DNA of 64,000 bases from Niastella sp966212235 (GTDB taxonomy: Bacteria > Bacteroidota > Bacteroidia > Chitinophagales > Chitinophagaceae). Location of the stretch: assembly GCA_966212235.1 (NCBI GenBank), contig CBIHPP010000020.1, positions 1 to 64,000 on the forward strand, in the 5' to 3' direction. Within the stretch, counting starts at the first letter, position 1, and every line of letters starts with the position of its first letter. Position numbers and translations under genes: made by a program. The notes below the pieces were generated by a model. The model saw nothing but the letters and a program-made list of their open reading frames with translations, was not told the origin of the DNA and did no database searches. Shown one piece after another: positions 42,050-50,858 of the stretch.

Positions 42050-44656
42050 TTACCTTACCAATACTAAAGCTCCACGTTGTACATACCGGGCGCCGGTATA
42101 GTCAACAGCCTTTACCAGCCATACATAGGTGCCGGCGGGTTGTATCTTGCCGGCAATGGTTCCATCCCAGCCATGCTCATTGGTTGAGGTGCTGAATACC
42201 AATTGCCCCCAACGGTTAAAGATCTGAAAGTAATCGATGCGCGCCATACCAACGGCAATCGGGCGCAAGAGGTCGTTTTTCCCATCCCGATTAGGCGTAA
42301 ACGCATTGGGCACAAAAACCGATGGCATCGTTTGAAATACTTTAACCTTTATAAAAGCCGAATCCACACAACCGGCTTCATTATACACAAGTATTTTGTA
42401 TATAATACCGGTGGAAGGCGTGTTGTATGTTGCCACGGGGTTGGCAATAACGGGGTTTGATAAAGCGGTAGCCGGGACCCATCGATAGCCTACACCACCA
42501 GTAGCCCGTAATTGCAATGGCTGACCCGTTATAACGGCCGTATCTCTTCCTGCAAATGCATTTATATCGGGCAGCACTTTTACGACTACGGTATCATACC
42601 CCGGCTTGGGGCAACCCTTGTTATCATAGGCCCTAAGAACGTAGGCCGTGGTAGTCCCGGGCGTGGCTACAGGATCCAATATGTTCAAATTGCTAAGCGT
42701 TGGCGTGGGTAACCAGGCATAGGTATAGGCTTCGGTGCTGCCGTGTAACCTGGCAAAGGTTTCAAAACATATGGTAGTATCGGCACCGGCATTTGCCACG
42801 GGATATGGCACCGTTGTTACCAACACGTAATCTGTGGCGGTACAGCTACCAATACCCGCCGTTACCTGGTAATTGGTAGGGAACCAGGTTACCACACTGG
42901 GATTGGGAACGTTTGGGTTCGGAACCTGGTTGATAGGCGTCCAGAGATATCTTAATCCATCCGATTGCACATGCAGGCGAATCGTGTCGCCCTGGCAAAT
43001 AGTGGTATCATTCATTACCCGCAATGTAACATGGTCAACTACCCGCACCTTTACCGAATCGTGATTAAGACATCCATTATCATTGAGATGAACAGCATAG
43101 GTAGTAGTAACCACGGGTGTAACGGTTGGCGTTGCCGTATTCCCGTTCACCATGGCCGTACCGGGCGTCCAGCTAAAAATACCATTGCCCGTTGCCTGTA
43201 GTTTCACGCCATCAGGGATACAGATCAGGGTATCGCGAAAAGCAAGCGAAAGAGGCGGTTTATCAACGATCGTTATATTCTTAAACGTGGTATCGCGGCA
43301 ACCTTTGGTATTGGTTGCCACCAGCCGCACATTTTTAGACCCCATAGATACATAAGTATAGACAGGCGAAGGCAATGCAGATACATCATTACCCGTTCCA
43401 TCGCCAAAACTCCAATCCCACGAATTTACCACGCCATAGCTGGTAACCGACCCATCAAAAAATTGCGTGGGCTTTTTAAAACAGATCCCATTGGTTGTAA
43501 AATCGGGCTTAAATCCGGGGTACACATAGGCCAGTGATACATTCGAATCGGAACACTGCTGGTTGCGATTGATAACCAGTTTTACCGTATAGGTTCCGGT
43601 ATCGGCAAATGTATAGCTGGTAACAGGACTGTTTGAATTGAAAATCGAGATCCCTTTATTATCGATCAATTCCCAGGTAGTTGATGTGATCAAGGGGCTG
43701 GTGCTCATATTGGCCAGCGTGATAGTTTGCGAGTTCTTGCAAAGCATATACTCCGGCGGCATGGAGGCCGATGCAATGGTACAGGCCGTTATTCGAATTT
43801 GAAGGTCTTTTCGCTGCGTGGCAATAACAACGCCGTTCCTGATCTCTTCTACCTGTACCGTTACCACATAAACACCATCGCCGGGGGCAATACCTGTTAT
43901 TAGCCCCGTAGCTGCATTGATCTTCACATTGTTTCCCAATGGAGAACCGGACCCATAATTTGATCCGTAGGGCACTGGCGAATAGGGCGGTGGCGCTGCC
44001 GGAAAATTGACTCCGCCACCACCGGAGCCACCGATAAAGGCATTGGTAAACGAATACCGTAACTGGTCGTTGTCTTTATCTGATGCAGCAAAGCTGTATG
44101 AAAAAGAATTATTGGCGCAAATAACTACCATATCGTCACCGGTAAATTCAGCACTGTTGTTTTGCGGCCCTGATGCCAGTGAATTGGTTCCCGGAATTTC
44201 GCCGGTATAGGTAGCGCCGATATTTCCGTAACCTGGCGTCAGGTTGCTTATTCCCTGCACCCGGTATACCACCTGTATTGCGATCACATATCCTTCTGCT
44301 ACTGGTGGCAGCGTTACTGTAAAATTATAAAAGCCAATATCGTAACAAACTGCAGGCGGGTTGGTGATGCAAGGGCTGGGATTGCTTAAGGTCAATCTGT
44401 CCTGGTGGGCCATAGGCTCGGAAATATCTGTAATATGTGCACCTGTACTCCGGTTAAAAACACTAAAGTATGCCGGGTTGGGAAGCCGCCGGTTACTGTA
44501 GCAATCCATAAATAATTTAGCGGTAACCTCGTATATGTACTGGCCATTACTAATGCCGATAAAAGTGTAATGCATTTCACCGCCGGTTATATGATCGGCC
44601 CGGGCGGTAAAAAACAGCATAAGCATCAGCAACCAGCCAATAACAGTTTTCTTCAT
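42050..44656 (-). CDS. large secreted PKD-repeat protein with gliding-motility C-terminal domain
   Basis: 868 residues. Signal peptide MKKTVIGWLLMLMLFFTARA, then an HITGGEMHYTF start common to T9SS-exported adhesins of this kind. A PKD domain is at about 375-465 (WDWSFGDGTGN). Several Ig-like repeats follow with the pattern DTTICxGDTIRL / YxWxP, near 475, 550, 630 and 705. The C-terminal 90 residues are a gliding-motility-associated domain (VFVPNAFTPNRDGKNDLLRP, FNRWGQLVFSTS, GTYVWLVKAVDYTG), the signal for type IX secretion. It is probably a cell-surface or released adhesin. It is monocistronic. Confidence 0.93.
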   Translation of the reverse strand: MKKTVIGWLLMLMLFFTARADHITGGEMHYTFIGISNGQYIYEVTAKLFMDCYSNRRLPNPAYFSVFNRSTGAHITDISEPMAHQDRLTLSNPSPCITNPPAVCYDIGFYNFTVTLPPVAEGYVIAIQVVYRVQGISNLTPGYGNIGATYTGEIPGTNSLASGPQNNSAEFTGDDMVVICANNSFSYSFAASDKDNDQLRYSFTNAFIGGSGGGGVNFPAAPPPYSPVPYGSNYGSGSPLGNNVKINAATGLITGIAPGDGVYVVTVQVEEIRNGVVIATQRKDLQIRITACTIASASMPPEYMLCKNSQTITLANMSTSPLITSTTWELIDNKGISIFNSNSPVTSYTFADTGTYTVKLVINRNQQCSDSNVSLAYVYPGFKPDFTTNGICFKKPTQFFDGSVTSYGVVNSWDWSFGDGTGNDVSALPSPVYTYVSMGSKNVRLVATNTKGCRDTTFKNITIVDKPPLSLAFRDTLICIPDGVKLQATGNGIFSWTPGTAMVNGNTATPTVTPVVTTTYAVHLNDNGCLNHDSVKVRVVDHVTLRVMNDTTICQGDTIRLHVQSDGLRYLWTPINQVPNPNVPNPSVVTWFPTNYQVTAGIGSCTATDYVLVTTVPYPVANAGADTTICFETFARLHGSTEAYTYAWLPTPTLSNLNILDPVATPGTTTAYVLRAYDNKGCPKPGYDTVVVKVLPDINAFAGRDTAVITGQPLQLRATGGVGYRWVPATALSNPVIANPVATYNTPSTGIIYKILVYNEAGCVDSAFIKVKVFQTMPSVFVPNAFTPNRDGKNDLLRPIAVGMARIDYFQIFNRWGQLVFSTSTNEHGWDGTIAGKIQPAGTYVWLVKAVDYTGARYVQRGALVLVR

Positions 44657-45060
44657 GCTTTCGGCAAAAAAGTAGTTAGAATAATTGCAGTAAAAGGGAC
44701 TTGATCAAAGGAGGTTAGTAATGGAATCCGACTCGTATCGTACCCTATCAATATACGATTATTTAAGGAGATAGTTGCCAAAAATCAGGTTATGCACGTT
44801 AAATCATTGGATGGTCATGGGTGTGCGATTTATTGAACACGTTGTACAATTCATTACCCCACAAAATCGAATATTCCCCAGTATCGCCCGATGCGGATCC
44901 AGGACCAATACAACTGGCAAAACATAAAGAATATAAATAGTTATTTGACTTGCAATCCGTTATAAGATATTAAGGCGATCATATGCTGCCGCCCTACAGT
45001 AAAAATTCAGTCTGGAAAGATTATTGTGCACCTTTGTATATGGGTTTAAACGGGCTAAAT
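44657..45060. other. intergenic stretch, no gene seen
   Basis: This 404-bp divergent region between the GMAC-domain protein and the small plus-strand protein has no clear promoter pair. An in-frame ATG at 44983 could extend the small protein by 26 residues, but these show no family-like features. Confidence 0.4.
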
Positions 45061-45312
45061 ATGGAAACAGATTTTTCAACCATCATTTTGTGTACAGACG
45101 GTCAGGAAAGGGAATTTCATTTCGCCCGCATTAATTCAGTGGCCATTTATTTTCACATCTCTGTCGTTGATAACAATGGCCGGTTGATCACAGCAACGCT
45201 TGCCCGTGATGAAAACGGTCGTTGGAAATTACATGAGCCCGAATTGCCTGGCTGGTTTATAAAGGCTGAACCTGAATTAGGAAACCAGGTTGAACTTAAG
45301 GCAGGCAGATAA
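45061..45312 (+). CDS. small hypothetical protein
   Basis: 83 residues from ATG 45061 (METDFSTIILCTDGQEREFHFARINSVAIYFHISVVDNNG...). It has an alternating beta pattern, no signal peptide and no membrane span. An alternative ATG at 44983 would give 109 residues. The C-terminal part (WKLHEPELPGWFIKAEPELG) looks like a short beta domain ending in a helix. I do not recognise a family. Its stop overlaps the tail of the minus-strand terminator at 45311-45340. Confidence 0.6.
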   Translation: METDFSTIILCTDGQEREFHFARINSVAIYFHISVVDNNGRLITATLARDENGRWKLHEPELPGWFIKAEPELGNQVELKAGR

Positions 45313-45340
45313 AAAAAGGAACCGGTTAAAAACCAGTTCC
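45311..45340 (-). terminator. rho-independent terminator of the 58-residue membrane protein gene
   Basis: The stem GGAACCGGTT with AACCAGTTCC (one mismatch) is followed on the minus strand by seven T (45317-45311). It serves the small gene at 45379-45555. Confidence 0.75.
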
Positions 45341-45378
45341 CGGAACCCTTATGTTATGACTGAAAGAAGCTATTTATA

Positions 45379-45555
45379 TTAACTCAACACTACTTTTTTG
45401 CTGGCAAGTACATAGATCCATAATGTGGCAGACAAAAAACTTGTCAATACTAATAAGGCTGACGCCGTATAATGTCCATGTTTGTATAAAGTGAAACTAA
45501 CTAAACTGGCAATTACTATCAGTACAATGCTTGTAAGTGTAAAAAACGCTTTCAT
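45379..45555 (-). CDS. 58-residue two-span membrane protein
   Basis: Read directly from the minus strand: ATG at 45555, stop TAA at 45379. It starts MKAFFTLTSIVLIVIASLVS and ends LWIYVLASKKVVLS. Two hydrophobic spans (about 4-22 and 33-52) are joined by a short loop LYKHGHYTAS with two His; the C-terminus is basic. The clean hydrophobic pattern and a terminator 39 bases after its stop support a real gene. The function is unknown. It is too short for most gene finders. Confidence 0.65.
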   Translation of the reverse strand: MKAFFTLTSIVLIVIASLVSFTLYKHGHYTASALLVLTSFLSATLWIYVLASKKVVLS

Positions 45556-45735
45556 ATGTAATGTTTTTAAAGTGAATTATTTTAATTGTTGTTGCTTTAA
45601 GCGTATTGCTTTTATGTACTAATAGATGGCGCAAAAGCCTGAAAGTTTATTAAAGAAATGCTAAGAAGAAAGCCGTATTTATAAAGTATAAGCGGGAGTA
45701 AAAGGTATTAGTAATTCCTTAACAGAACGTTGTTA
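45556..45735. other. intergenic stretch, nothing recognised
   Basis: AT-rich DNA upstream of the small membrane protein gene, which must hold its promoter. No TAnnTTTG element is evident. It runs into the heptamer array at 45736. Confidence 0.4.
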
Positions 45736-45806
45736 AACGCAGAACGCCTAACGCAAAACGCGAAATTGAATTAGCGTTAAGCATTAGGCGTTTGGCATTA
45801 AGCGTT
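45736..45806. repeat. paired heptamer arrays AACGCNN and inverse, after thioesterase gene
   Basis: Four plus-strand heptamers (AACGCAG, AACGCCT and so on) at 45736-45763 are followed, after an 8-base spacer, by five inverted ones of type WRGCRTT at 45772-45806. Nineteen bases on each side (45743-45761 and 45774-45792) are complementary with few mismatches, so the RNA would fold as a long hairpin. The array ends 3 bases from the thioesterase stop codon. Confidence 0.82.
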
Positions 45807-45809
45807 TCC

Positions 45810-46283
45810 TTATAGAACGGGGATCTTTATCGCTTTTATGCGTTCGTTTATACCTGCCGGTATATCTACATCTTCCACTTTTATAGTGGTAGCAAAATCC
45901 ATAAATGTAGCAGGGTGGTCTTTTTTGCGGCCTGTTTTTACATCTATACTGGTAAAGTTGGTCCACATGATGGCTTTCAGGGAGGTTAGCTTTTCATCAA
46001 ACATTAACATTTCTACCAGCACATGTGATTCACCCAGTTCAATGAGCCGGGATTCAATACATACCACTTCATTGTAAAATGCCGGACGTACATATTGTAT
46101 GTCGTGGCGGCGAACTACCCAGGCTACTCCCTGCTTATGGTATTCAGGTAAGGTTATCTGGTAAAATTGCTTCAGGTGATCTTCGCGGGCATTCAGCATA
46201 TAGTCTATATACCGCGCATTATTCAAATGACCCATGGGGTCACAATCACTAAACCGTACTGTATAAAATGATTTTGGTTGCAT
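45810..46283 (-). CDS. acyl-CoA thioesterase (4HBT hotdog fold)
   Basis: 157 residues. The family start VRFSDCDPMGHLNNARYIDYMLNAREDHL holds the catalytic Asp (about 16) of the 4HBT/YbgC class. The rest is a single hotdog domain. It hydrolyses acyl-CoA thioesters; the chain length is not predictable. It follows the TetR gene after 36 bp, probably in one operon, which suggests that the TetR regulator senses an acyl-CoA or fatty acid (inference). Confidence 0.88.
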   Translation of the reverse strand: MQPKSFYTVRFSDCDPMGHLNNARYIDYMLNAREDHLKQFYQITLPEYHKQGVAWVVRRHDIQYVRPAFYNEVVCIESRLIELGESHVLVEMLMFDEKLTSLKAIMWTNFTSIDVKTGRKKDHPATFMDFATTIKVEDVDIPAGINERIKAIKIPVL

Positions 46284-46319
46284 AGTATTGTTATAATTGA
46301 ATTATCTATTCGTTTCATG

Positions 46320-46916
46320 TTAACTGATCCTATATTCTGTCTCTATCCGGTACTTAAGGTTATCGAGTAACCTGTTCAATACCGTTACATCATCCATCAC
46401 CTTCGCCATCATAATACCCCCTTCAATTTGTGCGAATATCAGCTCAGCTTCTTTTTTTACATTCAGGTCTTTTCTGAATGATCCTTCTTCGATGCCCTTT
46501 TTAAGAAAGTGTTGCAGGGACCCCAGCATTTCCTGCAAGGCCTGCCGGGCTTTCTTCTTTAAAAAAGGGTAAGCATCATCGGCGTCAATAGCCGTATTCA
46601 TCAGCGGGCATCCGCCTTCAATGGGTGATGAAGTGGTATAATTCTTATGATACTGTATAACGGCTAGCAGTTTTTCTACACCGGTTTTCTTAACCCGTAC
46701 TTTTTGACCGATATCTTCTTTTAACTGGTTGTAACTATATTCAAACGCGAGGGCAGCAATTTCATCTTTGCTTTCAAAATTGCCGTACAACCCGCCCTTT
46801 GCCAAACCGGTTGCTTTCATGATATCGCTCATAGATGTACCGGCATATCCTTTTTTATTGAACAGCGGCGCCGCTTTGGCAATAATGAATTCTTTGGTTT
46901 TTTCTGCTTTTGTCAC
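46320..46916 (-). CDS. TetR/AcrR family transcriptional regulator
   Basis: 198 residues. The N-terminal helix-turn-helix (about 5-50) reads TKEFIIAKAAPLFNKKGYAGTSM, then SDIMKATGLAKGGLYGNFESKDEI. The C-terminal ligand domain includes CPLMNTAIDADDAYPFLK, which resembles the LmrA/YxaF or TetR_C_33-type group. The start is GTG; the first ATG would cut into the DNA-binding domain, so GTG 46916 is needed. The palindrome in its own promoter suggests autorepression. A thioesterase gene follows. Confidence 0.92.
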   Translation of the reverse strand: MTKAEKTKEFIIAKAAPLFNKKGYAGTSMSDIMKATGLAKGGLYGNFESKDEIAALAFEYSYNQLKEDIGQKVRVKKTGVEKLLAVIQYHKNYTTSSPIEGGCPLMNTAIDADDAYPFLKKKARQALQEMLGSLQHFLKKGIEEGSFRKDLNVKKEAELIFAQIEGGIMMAKVMDDVTVLNRLLDNLKYRIETEYRIS

Positions 46917-46920
46917 AACA

Positions 46921-46951
46921 CAAAAATAAACCGATCGGTCTAATTTACAAA
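46921..46951 (-). promoter_or_regulatory. tetR promoter TTTG-N19-TATTTTTG with operator ACCGATCGGT
   Basis: On the minus strand, TTTG (46951-46948), a 19-bp spacer and TATTTTTG (46928-46921) make a full Bacteroidota promoter. Inside the spacer lies the perfect palindrome ACCGATCGGT (46930-46939), a typical TetR-family half-site pair. A bound dimer would block the promoter. The GTG start is 4 bases downstream of the -7 element, so the message is close to leaderless. Confidence 0.75.
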
Positions 46952-47037
46952 GTAAATTATCGGGAGAAGTTCAGCCATTGAAAATCCGCTTTCATCGTTC
47001 ATTATTTGCGTCTTGCCCGTTTGCCGGCAAAAAAAGT

Positions 47038-47067
47038 TTTGGGTATTGCCTGCATTGGCTACCTTTG
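47038..47067 (+). promoter_or_regulatory. promoter TTTG-N18-TACCTTTG for the MATE gene
   Basis: TTTG at 47038-47041 and TACCTTTG at 47060-47067 fit the Bacteroidota consensus. It implies a leader of about 150 nt before ATG 47222, which contains tiny ORFs (ATG 47078, ATG 47126, 12 codons or fewer). The region 46952-47037 shows nothing else. Confidence 0.65.
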
Positions 47068-47221
47068 CCTCTCTTCAATGATAGAAAAATGAAACTTTAA
47101 GACTCGGTTCGCTGCGGCATCAGGCATGTTTCACGAACATTTTATTTTCCCTGCACCATTTTGACAGCGCTTACTGCGCACTTATTATCTTTTATTGTAT
47201 TACCAGTTAAACAGGATTTGT

Positions 47222-48646
47222 ATGTCGGATCAAACACCCAACATAGGTACGTTACGTATCAAAACATTTTTTTCTTTATTCAAACAGGCTTTATCGGGCA
47301 AGGAACAAGACTATACCCAGGGCAGTATACGCCGTGCCGTTTTTTTACTGGCCGTACCCATGATACTCGAAATGTGCATGGAATCTGTTTTTGCCGTTGT
47401 TGATATCTTTTTTGTAGGCCGGCTTGGTAAAAACGAAGCCGTATCAACGGTAGTGCTAACTGAATCGGTGCTTACCATAGTCTATTCGCTGGCTATTGGT
47501 TTAAGTATGGCTGCAACGGCCATGGTAGCCCGACGAATTGGTGAAAAGGATCCCAAGGCGGCATCTAAAGCCGGCATGCAATCGTTGATGCTGGCGCTTT
47601 TTATAACAGTCATAATTAGCGTAGCAGGTTTATTTTTTGCGCCGGAGATCCTGAAACTGATGGGCGCTTCTGCTGAAACCATTCGCATTGGCACCAATTA
47701 CACACGCATCATATATGGCGGCAGCATTGTTATCATGTTGCTGTTCCTGATCAATGGTATTTTCAGGGGAGCCGGTGATGCATCTATTGCCATGCGATCG
47801 CTATGGATCGCCAATATTTGTAATATCATTTTATGCCCGGTTTTAATTTACGGAGCTGGTCCCATTCCTGCCTATGGTATTACCGGAGCAGCTATAGCTA
47901 CTACCATTGGCCGCGGTATTGGTGTCTTATACCAACTGTACCATTTATTCGGTGGCAAAAGGATTATCAAGATCAGCATAAAGGACTTTGTGCCCGACTG
48001 GCCTGTTATGAAATCTATTTCAAATATCGCCTGGCCAGGCGCTGCACAGTTTTTAATTGCTTCCGCCAGCTGGATGGTGCTGGCCCGCATTATGACTGAA
48101 TTCGGTGATTCGGCCGTAGCAGGTTATGGGGTAGCCATCAGGTTGATCATGTTCTTTTTATTACCAGCATGGGGTATGAGCAATGCTGCTGCCACGCTGG
48201 TTGGTCAAAACCTGGGCGCTCAGCAACCGGAAAGAGCTGAACAATCGGTATGGCGAACTGCCAAGTACAATACCATCTTCATGATCTTTGTAACGCTGGT
48301 GTTCCTGTTATTTGCCCAACCTATAGTGGCATTCATGAACAGGGATGTTACCGTTGAGTCCTATGCGGTATCGGCATTGCGCACAGTAAGCCTGGGTTAT
48401 ATTTTTTTTGGCGTAGGGATGGTTGTTACCAGTGCTTTTAACGGGGCCGGTGATACCAGAACACCCACGCTGATCAATATCTTTGGTTTCTGGTTGTTCC
48501 AGGTGCCGCTGGCCATCCTGCTCGCGCTGGTCTTTAAGCTCGGGCCCCAGGGTGTATTTATCGCCATTGTTTTAGCCGAAACAGGCATCACCATTGCCGG
48601 TATTATTATTTTCAAAAAAGGTAAATGGAAGAAAGTTAAAATATAA
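47222..48646 (+). CDS. MATE family multidrug efflux transporter
   Basis: 474 residues, 12 hydrophobic spans in two six-span halves. Family motifs are VPMILEMCMESVFAVVDIFFVGRLG (about 45-69) in the first half and the mirrored WPGAAQFLIASASWMVLARIM (about 270) in the second. NorM/DinF-like Na+ or H+ coupled drug export is the family role. The N-terminus is 35 residues longer than usual (SDQTPNIGTLRIKTF...). ATG 47222 is chosen over an in-frame non-ATG start 9 codons upstream. It is monocistronic with its own promoter and terminator and divergent from the TetR gene, which could also control it. Confidence 0.93.
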   Translation: MSDQTPNIGTLRIKTFFSLFKQALSGKEQDYTQGSIRRAVFLLAVPMILEMCMESVFAVVDIFFVGRLGKNEAVSTVVLTESVLTIVYSLAIGLSMAATAMVARRIGEKDPKAASKAGMQSLMLALFITVIISVAGLFFAPEILKLMGASAETIRIGTNYTRIIYGGSIVIMLLFLINGIFRGAGDASIAMRSLWIANICNIILCPVLIYGAGPIPAYGITGAAIATTIGRGIGVLYQLYHLFGGKRIIKISIKDFVPDWPVMKSISNIAWPGAAQFLIASASWMVLARIMTEFGDSAVAGYGVAIRLIMFFLLPAWGMSNAAATLVGQNLGAQQPERAEQSVWRTAKYNTIFMIFVTLVFLLFAQPIVAFMNRDVTVESYAVSALRTVSLGYIFFGVGMVVTSAFNGAGDTRTPTLINIFGFWLFQVPLAILLALVFKLGPQGVFIAIVLAETGITIAGIIIFKKGKWKKVKI

Positions 48647-48663
48647 CGTCTGTTATAAACAAG

Positions 48664-48697
48664 GGCCCCCGATGCATCGGGGGCCTTACTTTTTAAG
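48664..48697 (+). terminator. rho-independent terminator, 22-bp perfect palindrome
   Basis: A perfect 22-bp palindrome (48664-48685, arms GGCCCCCGATG and CATCGGGGGCC) is followed by TTACTTTTT. It starts 18 bases after the MATE stop. Confidence 0.9.
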
Positions 48698-48729
48698 GGA
48701 ATGGCTTTTGCAATTATTAATTACTTTTA

Positions 48730-49782
48730 ATGCTCAGCACAACCTTCATGAAGCAAATTCCCAACAACGCCATACGGCAAGTCCTGATACTGGCCACCAT
48801 TATTACCCTGGGCATAGTACTGTTTAATCAGTTAAGCAGCCTGATACCCGCTTTCCTGGGGGCTTATACTCTATATGTTCTGCTGCGTAAATGGTTGTTC
48901 ATTTTGCAAGGCCGGTATAAATGGAAAAAAAGTCTGAGCGCTACTGTGCTTATGCTATTGTCTTTCCTGATCATTCTGCTGCCCATTTTTTTGGTGGTGA
49001 ATATGCTAACCACCAAAATTGCATTTGCCATGGAACATTCGCAGGAGGTGTTGGCTTCTCTGCAGGCATATATTGCAAAAATAGAAACCCGGTATAAGTT
49101 CCAGATCCTGACCGATGCCAATCTTGAAAAAGTTACCGCCTGGGGCGGCAACACCTTACCGAAGATCCTCGGGGCTACGTTCGATACACTCACCGGCATT
49201 GTGATCATGTATTTTATTTTATACTTCATGCTGGTTGACGGACGTAAAATGGAATCCAGCTTTTACGATTGGGTGCCGTTGAAAGATGAGAATACGTTGC
49301 TGCTGCGCAAGGAGCTTAACACCATGGTATATTCGAATGCGATCGGCATACCCCTGATCGCTATTTTACAGGGGATAGTCGGCCTCATCGGTTACCTGAT
49401 ATTGGGCGTTGATGAACCCTGGTTCTGGTTTGTGATCACCTGTATCACCAGTATGCTGCCTGTTCTGGGCGCAGCCATTGCCTATATTCCTGTAAGCCTG
49501 CTTTTCTTTGCCGATGGCCACCCCGCCAAGGGCGCCTTTATGCTTGTTTACGGTTTGGGCATTATTGGTACGGTAGATAACCTGTTCCGATTTTGGGTGT
49601 TGAGGCGAATTGGTGATGTGCATCCCCTGATCACCGGTTTTGGCGTTATCATCGGGGTAGGCCTTTTTGGGTTTATCGGCCTTATATTCGGTCCCATTCT
49701 TATTTCTTTATTCCTCGTTCTTATTAAGATCTACGCCAATGAATTTAATATTGAAAAAAGGGATGGAAGCCCCGCCAATTAA
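48730..49782 (+). CDS. AI-2E family transporter (TqsA/PerM-like)
   Basis: 350 residues, seven to eight hydrophobic spans in the UPF0118/AI-2E pattern. The first pair of spans is at about 14-55 (LILATIITLGIVLFNQL, IPAFLGAYTLYVL), a soluble helical region at about 100-150, and the conserved C-terminal blocks are WFWFVITCITSMLPVLGAAIAYIP and LITGFGVIIGVGLFGFIGLIFGPI. Members are exporters or Na+/H+ exchangers; AI-2 itself is not proven as substrate. ATG 48730 is used; the ATG six codons later is possible. Confidence 0.9.
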   Translation: MLSTTFMKQIPNNAIRQVLILATIITLGIVLFNQLSSLIPAFLGAYTLYVLLRKWLFILQGRYKWKKSLSATVLMLLSFLIILLPIFLVVNMLTTKIAFAMEHSQEVLASLQAYIAKIETRYKFQILTDANLEKVTAWGGNTLPKILGATFDTLTGIVIMYFILYFMLVDGRKMESSFYDWVPLKDENTLLLRKELNTMVYSNAIGIPLIAILQGIVGLIGYLILGVDEPWFWFVITCITSMLPVLGAAIAYIPVSLLFFADGHPAKGAFMLVYGLGIIGTVDNLFRFWVLRRIGDVHPLITGFGVIIGVGLFGFIGLIFGPILISLFLVLIKIYANEFNIEKRDGSPAN

Positions 49783-49975
49783 TTGTATTCCAAATACTTG
49801 CTTATCGATAAGGATTTTCCCTTATTGTATTATACTTCAAACTACATAGGTTCCGGAATAATCCGGAAAACACAGCCTTTCTGCCTGCAAAGTCAAAAAT
49901 ATTTTGTCTGAAGCCTCGTTTTAAAGCGGTACTGTTTTAAATCAATAATCGCAAATCGCTTTACGTTCAATACCT

Positions 49976-50758
49976 ATGAAACAAACCTATAAATCAATGT
50001 CATTTGGTGTGATGTTGTGCTTTTTAGCTGTGTCGCCGGTTATCACCACCGGTACAGGAAACGAGGCAAAGGAAAATGGTGTGGTTAGTGTGTCCAATGC
50101 CATTGTTCCGGCAAATGCAACAACTGGTGAGATCGCCAAATCGCGTGCAGAAATACTGGCAGAAGAAACGCTGGACCTATACAACTCCATGAACCTGAAA
50201 AAAATCGGTCTCTCGATAAAAGCTTTTGAATACGCACTGAAAGGGTATACGACCCTGGTAGAACGCGGAAAAGTAATGAAAGACCAGGTGTTATCCATCT
50301 GCGATTTCAGTCAGTCGTCGCGCAGGAAAAGATTTTATGTAATTGATATGGCTGAAAAGAAAGTGCTGATCAATACGTGGGTAGCGCATGGCCGCAATTC
50401 GGGTGGTGAATATGCCCGTTCATTTTCAAATAACCCTGAGTCGCATAAAAGCAGTCTTGGATTTTATGTAACCGGCAATACGTATTACGGCGGTCATGGA
50501 CTGGCTTTAAAAATTGAAGGTCTGGAAAAGGACATTAACGACAAAGCCGACGAACGGAATATTGTTATTCATGGTTCAAACTATGTAGGCGCCAGCTTTT
50601 TAAGTCGCAGCCCTATCAACGGCCGCAGCTTCGGATGCCCTGCGCTTCCTCAAAAAGAAACCGGAAAAGTTATTGAAACAATAAAGGATGGTAGCTGCCT
50701 GTTCATTTATCATCCCTCAAAAAATTATATAGAAAAGTCTAAAGTTCTGAATGGTTAG
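49976..50758 (+). CDS. murein L,D-transpeptidase catalytic-domain family protein (paralog 2)
   Basis: 260 residues. A signal segment (MSFGVMLCFLAVSPVITTG) precedes a helix (EETLDLYNSMNLKKIGLSIKAFEYALKGY) and the catalytic module: GRNSGGEYARSFSN, SSLGFYVTGNTYYGGHG, VIHGSNYVG with the His, and NGRSFGCPALP with the Cys. It shares these blocks with the protein at 34541-35338, including the start of the catalytic domain; the two are paralogs about 15 kb apart. Probable role in peptidoglycan remodelling. Monocistronic. Confidence 0.88.
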   Translation: MKQTYKSMSFGVMLCFLAVSPVITTGTGNEAKENGVVSVSNAIVPANATTGEIAKSRAEILAEETLDLYNSMNLKKIGLSIKAFEYALKGYTTLVERGKVMKDQVLSICDFSQSSRRKRFYVIDMAEKKVLINTWVAHGRNSGGEYARSFSNNPESHKSSLGFYVTGNTYYGGHGLALKIEGLEKDINDKADERNIVIHGSNYVGASFLSRSPINGRSFGCPALPQKETGKVIETIKDGSCLFIYHPSKNYIEKSKVLNG

Positions 50759-50796
50759 ATTAGGACACAAATTCAGATGGTTTTGAAGGTTAGAAG

Positions 50797-50840
50797 GCTC
50801 AATATAGGATCGTACCCTATGATTGGGCTTTTCTTTTTTT
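50797..50840 (+). terminator. rho-independent terminator
   Basis: A 12-bp stem with one bulge (GCTCAATATAGG at 50797-50808, CCTATGATTGGGC at 50816-50828) is followed by TTTTCTTTTTTT. It ends the L,D-transpeptidase gene and may also act on the convergent 50859 gene. Confidence 0.8.
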
Positions 50841-50858
50841 ATACTTCTTCCAGCATTA

